DNA from: G963662655 sp963666875
GTDB lineage: Bacteria > Cloacimonadota > Cloacimonadia > Cloacimonadales > JAIOQZ01
Assembly: GCA_963666875.2 (NCBI GenBank)
Contig: CAXXPU010000014.1
Location: 248,001 to 312,000 of the forward strand
Direction: 5' to 3'
Length of the DNA: 64,000 nt
The notes under the pieces were generated by a model. It was not told where the DNA came from. It was given only the letters and a program-made list of their open reading frames with translations, and made no database searches. The position numbers were made by a program, and so were the translations under genes. Below, piece by piece: positions 51,792-59,384 of this stretch; positions within the stretch are counted from its first letter, which is position 1; each line of letters starts with the position of its first letter.

Positions 51792-52652
51792 ATGGATTAT
51801 CGTCGCACGATCCAGTGTGCCATCGACTACATCGAGCGGAAACTGACGGGAAAGCTCGACCTGGAAACGGTCGCCGACTTCGCAGGCTTTTCCATGTACT
51901 ATTTCCTCAGGATGTTTCGTGCGCACACCGGTTACACGCCCAAGGAGTACATCAATCTGCGACGATTGTCCAGGGCGGGAAGAGACCTTCTCTTCACCCG
52001 CGATCCGATCCTCCACATCGCCAGAAAGTATGGCTTCGAATCCCAGGAGGCGTTCACGCGCGCGTTCAAAAGACAGCACGACATCACCCCGGGGAAAATC
52101 AGAAAGACCAGGCACGCGGTCTGCTATTTCGGACCGATCAATGTCCTGGATCCAACCTATTACACCAACACAGGAGAACACATGAAACCCAAGATCGTTG
52201 AACTAAAAGAAATGAAGGTGATCGGACTCAAGTGCGAGACAACGATGAGAGAAAATACAATACCGCAATTGTGGGGGCAATTCAACACCAGATGCAACCG
52301 GATCACAAACCGTACGAACGACCGGTTCGCACTGGGCATCTGTCCGTATGTCGAAATGGATAACTTCGACGAGAATACGCCGTTCGACTACATCGCCGGT
52401 CTGCCGGTCGAGTCGTTCGACAACGTGCCGGACGGCATGGTCACGTATGTGATTTCGCCTGCGAAGTACGCCGTGTTCACACACAAAGGCGCGCTGAATA
52501 CATTGCAGGACACCTACAACACGATATTCAGCACCGCGCTCTCCGAGAACGGCATGGAACTCGACAGCAAGGCACAGATCGAGCTCTACGATGACCGCTT
52601 CAAGTTTGGAGAGCACGATTCGGAGTTCGATATCTATATCCCGATCAAGTAA
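51792..52652 (+). CDS. AraC-family regulator with GyrI-like effector domain
   Basis: A 286-residue transcription regulator of the Rob/SoxS type. The N-terminal AraC domain (about 5-105) has two helix-turn-helix units (LETVADFAGFSMYYFLRMFRAHTGYTPKEY and ILHIARKYGFESQEAFTRAFKRQHDITPGKIRK). The C-terminal GyrI-like/SOUL part (about 130-286) begins MKPKIVELKEMKVIGLKCETTM and ends SEFDIYIPIK; it binds small hydrophobic compounds, often drugs. AGGAG lies before the start. A terminator follows. Likely a multidrug or stress regulator; no efflux gene adjoins it. Confidence 0.93.
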   Translation: MDYRRTIQCAIDYIERKLTGKLDLETVADFAGFSMYYFLRMFRAHTGYTPKEYINLRRLSRAGRDLLFTRDPILHIARKYGFESQEAFTRAFKRQHDITPGKIRKTRHAVCYFGPINVLDPTYYTNTGEHMKPKIVELKEMKVIGLKCETTMRENTIPQLWGQFNTRCNRITNRTNDRFALGICPYVEMDNFDENTPFDYIAGLPVESFDNVPDGMVTYVISPAKYAVFTHKGALNTLQDTYNTIFSTALSENGMELDSKAQIELYDDRFKFGEHDSEFDIYIPIK

Positions 52653-52672
52653 TTGAGTTTACTGTAATGAAT

Positions 52673-52700
52673 GAGGTCCTGCCGTTGGTGGGACCTCTTT
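52673..52700 (+). terminator. Rho-independent terminator of the AraC gene
   Basis: GAGGTCC (52673-52679) pairs with GGACCTC (52691-52697), loop TGCCGTTGGTG, then TTTATT. It starts 20 bases after the stop. The rest of the gap to 52846 holds nothing I can name. Confidence 0.85.
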
Positions 52701-52846
52701 ATTGTTCCGCATGAATTCGGATCGGGAGAATGCATGCCAACATGGATTAATCCATGAGATAATACGGTATTTTCAGTTACAAAATCATGTTTCGGACTCT
52801 GTTCGCTATTTATATCGGGGAAATTGCGATTTTTTTCACTCATACT

Positions 52847-52875
52847 TTGACAAATCCTGACGACTGGAGCATTAT
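52847..52875 (+). promoter_or_regulatory. Promoter of the secreted protein gene at 52923
   Basis: TTGACA (52847-52852), a 17-base spacer and CATTAT (52870-52875), about 48 bases before the ATG. Confidence 0.55.
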
Positions 52876-52922
52876 GTGCATGATGAAATATAATATATTT
52901 TCATTATCTACAGGAGGATAAC

Positions 52923-54884
52923 ATGAAAAAGACCGTGCTATCATTCATTCTGATCTTGTTGTTCCAGCTCATCTTCGCAGCCTGGAGCGATGACGCGGCA
53001 GTAAACAATGTTGTATGCAATCTCACCGGTGAACAGGCGATTCCTAAAACCGCGGTCTGCCAGGATGGATCGTTCTACATCGCCTGGTTCTCCAACGACA
53101 GCGGGAATTACGACGTTCGCGCCCAATACTTCGACTACGACGGAAACGAACAGTGGGAGACCAACGGCATCCTGGTCAGCGACCATTCGCAGATGTCGTG
53201 GCTGACCCAGTGGGATATCTGCTGCGATCCCGCCGGCAACCTGATTCTGGCATTCCAGGACACACGATACTACGAAAATCCCGACATCATGGTGTACAAG
53301 ATTGCACCTGACGGCAGCTTCTCTTGGGGTGACGACGGTATCGCCATCACCAATGCCGATATCTCGTACATGGTGCCCACCGTTGCGGCGACAACTGAAA
53401 ACAATGTCGTCGTTGCTTGGATAACCGAAGACGGTATCGGCTTGCAGGGGATTTCGGCAGACGGCACAATCGTCTCCGATCCCTTCATCGACATGGTTGA
53501 CGATAGTTTCACATACAACCATCCCCAACTCGTACCTTCAGACAACGATTGCGTCATCATGAAGTACTTCAAGGACACCGGACCTTACTACTCCCCCACC
53601 CGGCACATCTATGCCATGAAATACGACAGTAGCCTCGAAGAGGTTTGGGACGAAGAAGCCGTGATCTCGACCCAGGGTGGCGTCAGCGCATGGACGCAGC
53701 AGCTTTCCATTTCGCCCGATGAAGAAGGTGGCTTCGGAATAGCCTGGAACGATGATCGTGACAGCGACAATATGAGTGAAGTCTTTGCCCAGTGGGTATT
53801 CAGCGACGGAACAACCGCCTATCCCGATGGCGGTGTTGCCGTTTCCACGAGTGCAACCACCGTAGGATACTATCCGCAAGCAGTGGTTGATCCGGTCGAA
53901 GCGAGGCTGACCGTGTTCTGGAATGAAATGGACGGCGATCAGAACATGCGCGGACTCACCGGACAGAAGCTCAACCAGAGCGGCAGTCGCCTTTGGGGCG
54001 AAACAGGCGTGACCCTGATATCCCTCGGCAGCGACAATCCCTATCCGTTCGGCGTACAGGGCGCTCTCACTGACGCCATGACCCAGAACTCGATCCTGTT
54101 CTACACTATCGACGCACCCGCTGCCAATACCGACTACATCATGGCCATGTGTATCGATCCGGACGGAAGCCAGGTGTGGCTGGACGGCTCGGTTTACGTC
54201 TGCCAGACCGCCAACGACATCGTCCACCCCGTCGTGGCAAACACGAACCAGCAGTACATCTTCGCAACCTGGGAGGACAGCCGCAACGGCTCAGCCGATA
54301 TCTACGCACAGAACATCTCGTTCGATGGCGAACTCGGACCTGTCGTATCTCCCACAGGTATCGCCGGAACCGTCACCCTCGACGGCGGCGACGGCTCGGT
54401 GGAAGATGTTGCGATTGTCATCGACAACGACATCTACCATCCGGATGTAAACGGATACTTCTACATCCTGCTCGATCCGGGAGCCTATACGATCGCCTTC
54501 GAACTGGAACACTACGACACCGTCCTGCTTGCAGACGTCGTGGTGTCCGAAGGCGAAATCAACGATGCGGTGGATGTTACGCTCGAATACATCCAGTCCA
54601 GCGGCGAATTGGATATTCCACCTGCGGAATTTGGGCTCGATATCTACCCCAATCCGTTCAATCCGGTCACCAACATCGCGTGGTCAATCCCGGAAGCGGG
54701 TGACGTGCGGATCGACGTATTCGACATCAAGGGCAGAAGAGTCGCCTCCACAACGAAGTACAACCTGCCAGCGGGAGAGGGTTCCTACACCCTGAACGCC
54801 GAAGGTTTCGGAAGCGGTATTTTCTTTATCAAGATCCAATCCGGCAGCAACAGCACCGTGCGTAAGGCTGTGCTGCTGAAATAG
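52923..54884 (+). CDS. Secreted beta-propeller-like protein with sorting domain
   Basis: A 653-residue exported protein. Signal peptide 1-19 (MKKTVLSFILILLFQLIFA). The main part (about 25-480) has repeats of a DxxGNYDVRAQYFDYDGNEQW type (VAWITEDGIGLQGISADG, IAWNDDRDSDNMSEVFAQWV, FATWEDSRNGSADIYAQNI), which suggests a beta-propeller. Then a carboxypeptidase-regulatory-like module (about 485-560, GIAGTVTLDGGDGSVEDVAI) and the FlgD-like sorting end (YPNPFNPVTNIAWSI ... KAVLLK). AGGAGG lies before the start. The function is unknown; surface binding is likely. Promoter and terminator are both visible, so it is monocistronic. Confidence 0.9.
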   Translation: MKKTVLSFILILLFQLIFAAWSDDAAVNNVVCNLTGEQAIPKTAVCQDGSFYIAWFSNDSGNYDVRAQYFDYDGNEQWETNGILVSDHSQMSWLTQWDICCDPAGNLILAFQDTRYYENPDIMVYKIAPDGSFSWGDDGIAITNADISYMVPTVAATTENNVVVAWITEDGIGLQGISADGTIVSDPFIDMVDDSFTYNHPQLVPSDNDCVIMKYFKDTGPYYSPTRHIYAMKYDSSLEEVWDEEAVISTQGGVSAWTQQLSISPDEEGGFGIAWNDDRDSDNMSEVFAQWVFSDGTTAYPDGGVAVSTSATTVGYYPQAVVDPVEARLTVFWNEMDGDQNMRGLTGQKLNQSGSRLWGETGVTLISLGSDNPYPFGVQGALTDAMTQNSILFYTIDAPAANTDYIMAMCIDPDGSQVWLDGSVYVCQTANDIVHPVVANTNQQYIFATWEDSRNGSADIYAQNISFDGELGPVVSPTGIAGTVTLDGGDGSVEDVAIVIDNDIYHPDVNGYFYILLDPGAYTIAFELEHYDTVLLADVVVSEGEINDAVDVTLEYIQSSGELDIPPAEFGLDIYPNPFNPVTNIAWSIPEAGDVRIDVFDIKGRRVASTTKYNLPAGEGSYTLNAEGFGSGIFFIKIQSGSNSTVRKAVLLK

Positions 54885-54900
54885 ACCCTCCTCAGACATG

Positions 54901-54930
54901 ACCGCCGGCCGAAAAAGTCGGCGGTTTTTT
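54901..54930 (+). terminator. Rho-independent terminator of the gene at 52923
   Basis: ACCGCCG (54901-54907) pairs with CGGCGGT (54919-54925), followed by five T. It starts 17 bases after the stop at 54884. Confidence 0.92.
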
Positions 54931-54942
54931 GTGGGGATTTAT

Positions 54943-55142
54943 TGTAGGGGCAGGTCCCGTGCCTGCCCTTCTTCTCGTTCCCAAACATCGACGATTTAAA
55001 AGAAAGGCCCTGTTGCAAACCGAGTGGGCAAATGGCTATTCTTTGGATTCTGTAGCCGCCCAATATGCAACAGAGCCAGAAGAAATGCCAAGCTGGAGCT
55101 TGGCGGACCATAGAGAGGTCAAGCACAGGGACTTGCCCTACA
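54943..55142. repeat. R1 repeat, diverged copy
   Basis: Left arm TGTAGGGGCAGGTCCCGTGC... (54943-54970) and right arm AAGCACAGGGACTTGCCCTACA (up to 55142) are an imperfect inverted pair about 200 bases across. The inner part has GAAATGCCAAGCTGGAGCTTGG, shared with the R1 copy at 21501. No gene lies between 54885 and 55326. Confidence 0.7.
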
Positions 55143-55212
55143 GCATGATGCCAGGGAATCGGATTTCGCAGAAGGAACATTAGCAATATCCGCATGAGAG
55201 TGCTAAATTTTC

Positions 55213-55240
55213 TTGACACACCTCCATTTCTTATTATATT
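55213..55240 (+). promoter_or_regulatory. Promoter upstream of hsp20
   Basis: TTGACA (55213-55218), a 16-base spacer and TATATT (55235-55240). The leader to the ATG at 55327 is about 80 bases. It looks like a vegetative promoter; no CIRCE or HAIR site is seen. Confidence 0.6.
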
Positions 55241-55326
55241 ACATGTAGAAGATGATCCGAATCGTCAGCCTTTCAGGACGACGAAAATTTCAGCGGTCAT
55301 CGAAAACAGGAATGAGGAGGTTTATC

Positions 55327-55755
55327 ATGAAACTGGTACCCTGGAGAAGGCAGGAAAGAGATTATCCGATGATGTCCTTGTTCGACGATTTCGTTGATCG
55401 GTTTTTCGAAACGCCGAAACGAAGCCTGAACACGATGATGTCACTGGATATTGTCGAGAGCGACAAGGAGTACAAGCTCATCGCGGATCTTCCCGGAATG
55501 AAGAAGGACGACGTGAAGATTTCCACCGCCGGCGGACAGCTTGTGATCGAGGCGCACCGCGAGGAGAAGAACGAGAAGAAGGAAAAGGGCTCGGTGGTCT
55601 ATTCGGAGCGCTACTCCGGTAACTACTACCGGTCGATCCCGATACCGGGCGATGTCGATCCATCCACGATCAAGGCGAAGATGGAAGACGATACCCTGGA
55701 ACTCACCATACCCAAGGGTGAAAGCTCCGTTTGCAAAGAAATCACGATCGAATAA
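55327..55755 (+). CDS. hsp20: Small heat shock protein Hsp20
   Basis: A 142-residue alpha-crystallin chaperone that holds unfolding proteins. The start at 55327 has AGGAGG six bases upstream; the longer frame does not. The N-terminal arm (LFDDFVDRFFE) is followed by the alpha-crystallin domain (about 35-130: SLDIVESDKEYKLIADLPGMKKDDVKIS, then GNYYRSIPIPGDVDPSTIKAKMEDDTLELTIPK). The C-terminal I-x-I-type end is replaced by KEITIE. Length is normal. It stands between two terminators. Confidence 0.96.
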   Translation: MKLVPWRRQERDYPMMSLFDDFVDRFFETPKRSLNTMMSLDIVESDKEYKLIADLPGMKKDDVKISTAGGQLVIEAHREEKNEKKEKGSVVYSERYSGNYYRSIPIPGDVDPSTIKAKMEDDTLELTIPKGESSVCKEITIE

Positions 55756-55769
55756 CCCGCTATAAAACG

Positions 55770-55806
55770 AAAACCGCCGGTTGTGGATTGCACGACCGGC
55801 GGTTTC
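55770..55806. terminator. Bidirectional terminator between hsp20 and the Cache lipoprotein
   Basis: AAAACCGCCGG (from 55770) pairs with CCGGCGGTTT (55796-55805). Both genes end towards it (hsp20 at 55755, the minus-strand gene at 55817), so it can serve each. Confidence 0.85.
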
Positions 55807-55816
55807 TCATTTAAAC

Positions 55817-56341
55817 TCAATCGGCGTAATAGCCGCAGCCGATGAACATCTCCATCTCGCCCGGACGTGCGATGTAGGCACGCTTTGGTTTGATTTCGCC
55901 GGTACCCGGATAGGGCCACAGGTAGCTGATCCAGCCGGATCCCTCTTCCTTCGCGATCCGGACCATTTCGGCGATCATCTTCACGCCGTCGGCGTCTTCC
56001 TTGTCGATCAGATTCTGACCGATCAATTCCGGTGAAGCCTCGTGCGCGATCACCGTTCCGTCCAGATTATAGACGAAAAGGTAGTACTCGCCTTCTACGA
56101 ACTGACCCTTAATGTCGTCGAACTTCGCGAAGACTGCCTCGCGTCCTTCTTCCGTCGTACCTTCCTCGAGCATCATCGCGACAGCCTTTTCGACAAGCGC
56201 CATGACCTGCGTATCGCGTGCGGACAACGTATCAGCCGGAGCGATCTCCTGCTGTGCTTCCTGCTTTTGCTCCTGTTTCTGTTCCTGCGTACAGGCAGCG
56301 AACACCATCAATAATGCAATCAGTAATACTAAATACTTCAT
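55817..56341 (-). CDS. Single-Cache domain lipoprotein
   Basis: A 174-residue lipoprotein. The start at 56341 (MKYLVLLIALLMVFAAC, lipid Cys17) has AAGGAG upstream; the long frame runs through unrelated DNA. A Gln/Lys/Glu-rich spacer follows (TQEQKQEQKQEAQQE). The rest (about 45-174) is a Cache_2-type sensor fold: AREAVFAKFDDIKGQFVEGEYYLFVYNLDGTVIAHEASPELIGQNLIDKEDADG type stretch, then GSGWISYLWPYPGTGEIKPKRAYIARP. Such domains bind small ligands outside the cell. It has no signalling domain of its own, so it may work as a soluble sensor or carrier. Confidence 0.88.
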   Translation of the reverse strand: MKYLVLLIALLMVFAACTQEQKQEQKQEAQQEIAPADTLSARDTQVMALVEKAVAMMLEEGTTEEGREAVFAKFDDIKGQFVEGEYYLFVYNLDGTVIAHEASPELIGQNLIDKEDADGVKMIAEMVRIAKEEGSGWISYLWPYPGTGEIKPKRAYIARPGEMEMFIGCGYYAD

Positions 56342-56709
56342 ACCTGCTCCTTTTGTATACCATGAAATATTGAATAGAATAAACATAGATTTTCCGGCAG
56401 ACGGCTTGTCAATGTCTTTCTTGATACGCGAACAGGAATACCCCCAGTTTTTCGTAATACCTTGGTTCGATACCAATTTGGTAACGTTATCCACCATGAT
56501 CCTTCGATACACCGCTTCGCGGCACTCAGCAACTGTGTCGAGCGTCAAGTATAAAAAGGGGGTATCCTCTCGTTTTCCGTGGATAAATGCTGGAATTTGT
56601 CTGAAATGGACACAATCCACACCACGATAAGCGAACGAGACACTTTGACGTTCTATTCGGCGTGGATTGTGGACAAATTACTCTTCAAACGCATTTATCC
56701 ACATAAAAC

Positions 56710-57687
56710 TCAGTTCGTTGACTCATGCAATGATGGCGATTTCATGCCCCACGCGAGATTATCTCTAACCATCGCATTCATGATTGTCACCATCTTTCTC
56801 ATACAAGCCGTGGTTGCCACTTTCCCGGGTTTTCCTCGCTCGATTAAATCCACCCGGAACGAGCCGATTTTACGATTCCACTGAAAGGATGATATTGTTG
56901 GAAGATACAGTGCATTTCGAACCGATGGTCTGCCACCATGAATATGCCTTTTCCCTTTCAACGTTCCACTATCATGATTGATCGGGGCCAAGCCTGCAAG
57001 CATAGCGATTTCTTTCCTGTTTAGGGTGCCAAGTTCTGGCAATTCGACCAACATCGTCAGTGCTGTATGCTTTGCGACGCCGGGGATTGTCGTTAGCAGC
57101 TCTGTCTTCTCACGAAACTCCGGTACTTGATCCAGAAGTTCATCTATCTGCTTCTCGATTCGCTTGATTTCATCATTCAAGTACTCGACATGTCGATCAA
57201 TACTATCGATAATCTCATGATCCAGAGTGGATTCTCTGCGATTCTTTTCTCTTTTCCGATAGTCAATCAACTGATGCTTCCGTTTCATCAAATCCCTGAT
57301 TGCCTCATGCCTCTTATCCACCTTGCACAGCAATCGGACGCCGAGCTTCTCGGCATACAGCGCAATTGTCTCCGCATCGATCCGATCTGTCTTCGCTAGC
57401 TTTCCAGTACTACGGGCAAAGCTATGAACCTGATAGGCATTAACTTCTGCAACCATTACGTTATGCTCTAACAAATAGCGTGCCAGTTTTTTCCCATACA
57501 CTCCCGTCGATTCATATACAATGACAGGATCATTGCACTGGCGGATTGCATCATAGAGTTCCTCGAATCCCACGGCGGCATTTTTTACTTGCAAGGTTTC
57601 CTCTCTCCCTGATATAAATACATCAAGGGTCGATTTCGAAACATCGATCCCGATGAAGGTCGAGAGATTGTCGCTAATGTTGGTCAT
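56710..57687 (-). CDS. IS110-family transposase (DEDD recombinase), IS110-B
   Basis: A 325-residue recombinase. The start at 57687 has AAAGGAG upstream; the longer frame from 57723 runs over the donor loop of the RNA. RuvC-like residues: Asp in FIGIDVSKSTLDVF, Glu in VYESTGVYG, and both Asp of KTDRIDAETIALY. After the coiled coil (about 165-195) the Tnp domain has TIPGVAKHTALTMLVELPELG and PINHDSGTLKGKRHIHGGR with the expected Ser. It is a distant relative of IS110-A (same family, clearly different sequence). Confidence 0.94.
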   Translation of the reverse strand: MTNISDNLSTFIGIDVSKSTLDVFISGREETLQVKNAAVGFEELYDAIRQCNDPVIVYESTGVYGKKLARYLLEHNVMVAEVNAYQVHSFARSTGKLAKTDRIDAETIALYAEKLGVRLLCKVDKRHEAIRDLMKRKHQLIDYRKREKNRRESTLDHEIIDSIDRHVEYLNDEIKRIEKQIDELLDQVPEFREKTELLTTIPGVAKHTALTMLVELPELGTLNRKEIAMLAGLAPINHDSGTLKGKRHIHGGRPSVRNALYLPTISSFQWNRKIGSFRVDLIERGKPGKVATTACMRKMVTIMNAMVRDNLAWGMKSPSLHESTN

Positions 57688-57699
57688 AATTGCTCCTTT

Positions 57700-57844
57700 C
57701 TTGTATTCGGGCTTCAAGCCCACGCAACTGTTCGGAATCGCATTATGAACCGGTCTGGACCAAGCTGAGTGCCGGGCTTATTAGCCCTGGATGACAACGA
57801 TCTCGAGACCGGCAGGATTACCTTGGTGGCCACCAGGGTAATCC
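57700..57844 (-). ncRNA. Candidate bridge RNA of IS110-B
   Basis: On the minus strand, 5' to 3'. Stem-loop 1: GGATTACC/GGTAATCC (57815-57844). Target loop closed by CCGGTCT/AGACCGG (57750-57756 and 57806-57812): it holds TTGTCATCC (plus 57789-57797), a hairpin GGGCT-AGCCC (57774-57787) and CGGCACTCAG (plus 57765-57774). These match the two halves of the site TTGTCATC-CT-GAGTGCCG, nine and ten bases without a mismatch. Donor loop: ACAGTTGC (57724-57731) equals the element end at 56529-56536; hairpin GGGCTT-AAGCCC (57709-57721); ATACAAG (57700-57706) pairs with the other end. Confidence 0.85.
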
Positions 57845-58140
57845 ACTCATCTAAACTGGCGGCGTTACCGCTATTCTGGCTTCTCAATGAACTGTGTCAA
57901 TATACAAGGATGACAATGGTGGATAACTCATAGTAAAATAATAGTTTGTCATCCTGAGTGCCGCGAAGCGGTGTATCGAAGGACAAACAATTATTTTACA
58001 CAGCAAAGAACCATTAACACTCAGATAGTCTACCGGATTTTTTACTATTAAACATACATAAATGATAGCATTCCATCACCTTACAGCTACGCACTCAAAA
58101 ATTCTGGGGGTATTCCTGCTTTCTTGCAACGCGAAATATC

Positions 58141-58170
58141 TTGACGCGGGTGGATGACATCATGTGCAAT
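58141..58170 (+). promoter_or_regulatory. Possible promoter of the secreted cyclophilin gene
   Basis: TTGACG (58141-58146), an 18-base spacer and TGCAAT (58165-58170), 30 bases before the ATG at 58200. The -10 is weak. Confidence 0.4.
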
Positions 58171-58199
58171 AGAATCAATTGATAATTCTGGAGGTTTCG

Positions 58200-59276
58200 A
58201 TGAAAAGACATCTGATGTTTCTCATCCTTCTTTGCGTGATTCTGGCGCCGCTATCGGCAAAAAGCTATGCCGAGTGGCAGACCAGCATGGGCAGTTTCCG
58301 TTGCATCCTGCACGAAGACCTGGTTCCCATCACCGCCAACAACTTCATCGATCTGGCGAGAGCGAATTTCTACGACGGCCTGATCTTCCACCGCGTGATC
58401 GATGGATTCGTCATACAGGACGGATGCCCGTTGGGCAACGGCTATGGCGGCCCGGGCTACACCATTCCCGACGAATTCTGCGACGAACTCCGGCACGATG
58501 GTCCCGGGGTCCTCGCCATGGCGAATGCCGGACCAAACACCGGTGGATCGCAATACTACATCACGCTTGCAGCCACACCCTGGCTGGACGACAGCTATTC
58601 CATCTTCGGGAACGTGATCGCCGGACTTGACACGGTTATGGCAATCGGCTCCGTACCGACCGACGACAACGACAGACCCATCGAACCGGTGGTAATCGAC
58701 AGTATCCGCATCTTCGATTTCAGCATCGACGGCATTTACCCCGAAGAGACTGAACTAACCTACCCGGTCGGCACAGCGCTCTTCTTCATGGTGCTTGCAG
58801 TGGGGAACGACATCACCCCCATCTTCAACTGGACAGTCAACGATGAATTCGCCGGCGATAATCTCAACATGAACTACACCTTCAGCGATGCGGGTGACTA
58901 CGAGGTAAAATGCACCGTATCCGATGGTACCTACGCCGTCGATACGATCTGGCAGGTGACCATCGAAGGAACTGGCAACGATGGCGAGACCGTCACGCCG
59001 GTCGCACAATCGTTTCAGGTCATGCCCAATCCGTTCAACCCGGAGACGACCATCGCATTCGATCTCGACAAACCGCAGCAGGTTCGGATCGATATCTTCA
59101 ACACACGCGGACAGATCGTTCGCAGCCTGACGAACGAAACGATGGAATCCGGCATGCAATACGTTACCTGGGACGGAATGGACGACACCGGTCACGAAGC
59201 CGGCTCCGGCGTCTATATGATCCGGCTCGATCGCGATGGCCGCTCGGATATCTGCAAAGCGCTGCTATTGAAATAA
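58200..59276 (+). CDS. Secreted cyclophilin-type peptidyl-prolyl isomerase with PKD and sorting domains
   Basis: A 358-residue exported protein. The start at 58200 has GGAGG five bases upstream. Signal 1-20 (MFLILLCVILAPLSA). A cyclophilin domain (about 22-170): NFIDLARANFYDGLIFHRVIDGFVIQDGCP (the F-H-R catalytic Arg), then GVLAMANAGPNTGGSQYYITLA and FGNVIAG. A PKD-like module (about 185-270) and the FlgD-like sorting end (MPNPFNPETTIAFDL ... CKALLLK) follow. A prolyl isomerase joined to a surface-sorting domain suggests folding help for surface proteins. A terminator follows it. Confidence 0.93.
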   Translation: MKRHLMFLILLCVILAPLSAKSYAEWQTSMGSFRCILHEDLVPITANNFIDLARANFYDGLIFHRVIDGFVIQDGCPLGNGYGGPGYTIPDEFCDELRHDGPGVLAMANAGPNTGGSQYYITLAATPWLDDSYSIFGNVIAGLDTVMAIGSVPTDDNDRPIEPVVIDSIRIFDFSIDGIYPEETELTYPVGTALFFMVLAVGNDITPIFNWTVNDEFAGDNLNMNYTFSDAGDYEVKCTVSDGTYAVDTIWQVTIEGTGNDGETVTPVAQSFQVMPNPFNPETTIAFDLDKPQQVRIDIFNTRGQIVRSLTNETMESGMQYVTWDGMDDTGHEAGSGVYMIRLDRDGRSDICKALLLK

Positions 59277-59299
59277 CGCAACGATTTTACAAAACACTT

Positions 59300-59327
59300 A
59301 ACGCTCGACTGATGGTCGGGCGTTTTT
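59300..59327 (+). terminator. Rho-independent terminator of the cyclophilin gene
   Basis: AACGCTCGAC (59300-59309) pairs with GTCGGGCGTT (59315-59324, one mismatch), followed by TTT. It begins 23 bases after the stop. Confidence 0.85.
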
Positions 59328-59384
59328 CATGCAACATGCCTTCATGATTATCGTTTCATTATTATAGTATATAAGGCGGATTTC

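Larger units (their letters stand above)
56530..57906 (-). mobile_element. IS110-B (IS110 family, about 1.38 kb)
   Basis: It is flanked by AG at 56528-56529 and 57907-57908. Flanks CGGCACTC-AG and AG-GATGACAA rejoin to CGGCACTCAGGATGACAA, the R2 repeat; the inverse arm at 57946 shows the unbroken form. The transposase differs clearly from IS110-A, but the non-coding 5' part has the same plan. Confidence 0.9.
56416..58135. mobile_element. R2 composite element (about 307 bp) carrying IS110-B
   Basis: Near-identical 17-base direct repeats (CTTTCTTGATACGCGAA at 56416-56432, CTTTCTTGCAACGCGAA at 58119-58135) bound it. Inverted ends AGGAATACCCCCAG (56434-) and CTGGGGGTATTCCT lie inside. The R2 palindrome has arms CCTTCGATACACCGC... 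(56501-56529, continued at 57909-57916) and its inverse 57946-57982, 37 bp each. IS110-B splits the first arm. Without it the unit is about 307 bp. It matches the copy at 37898-38215 in plan. Confidence 0.75.

Noticed and set aside
56342..56620. N-terminal extension (93 residues) of the Cache lipoprotein
   Set aside because: It would cross the R2 composite and the IS110-B end; the ATG at 56341 has a lipobox signal and a good ribosome site.
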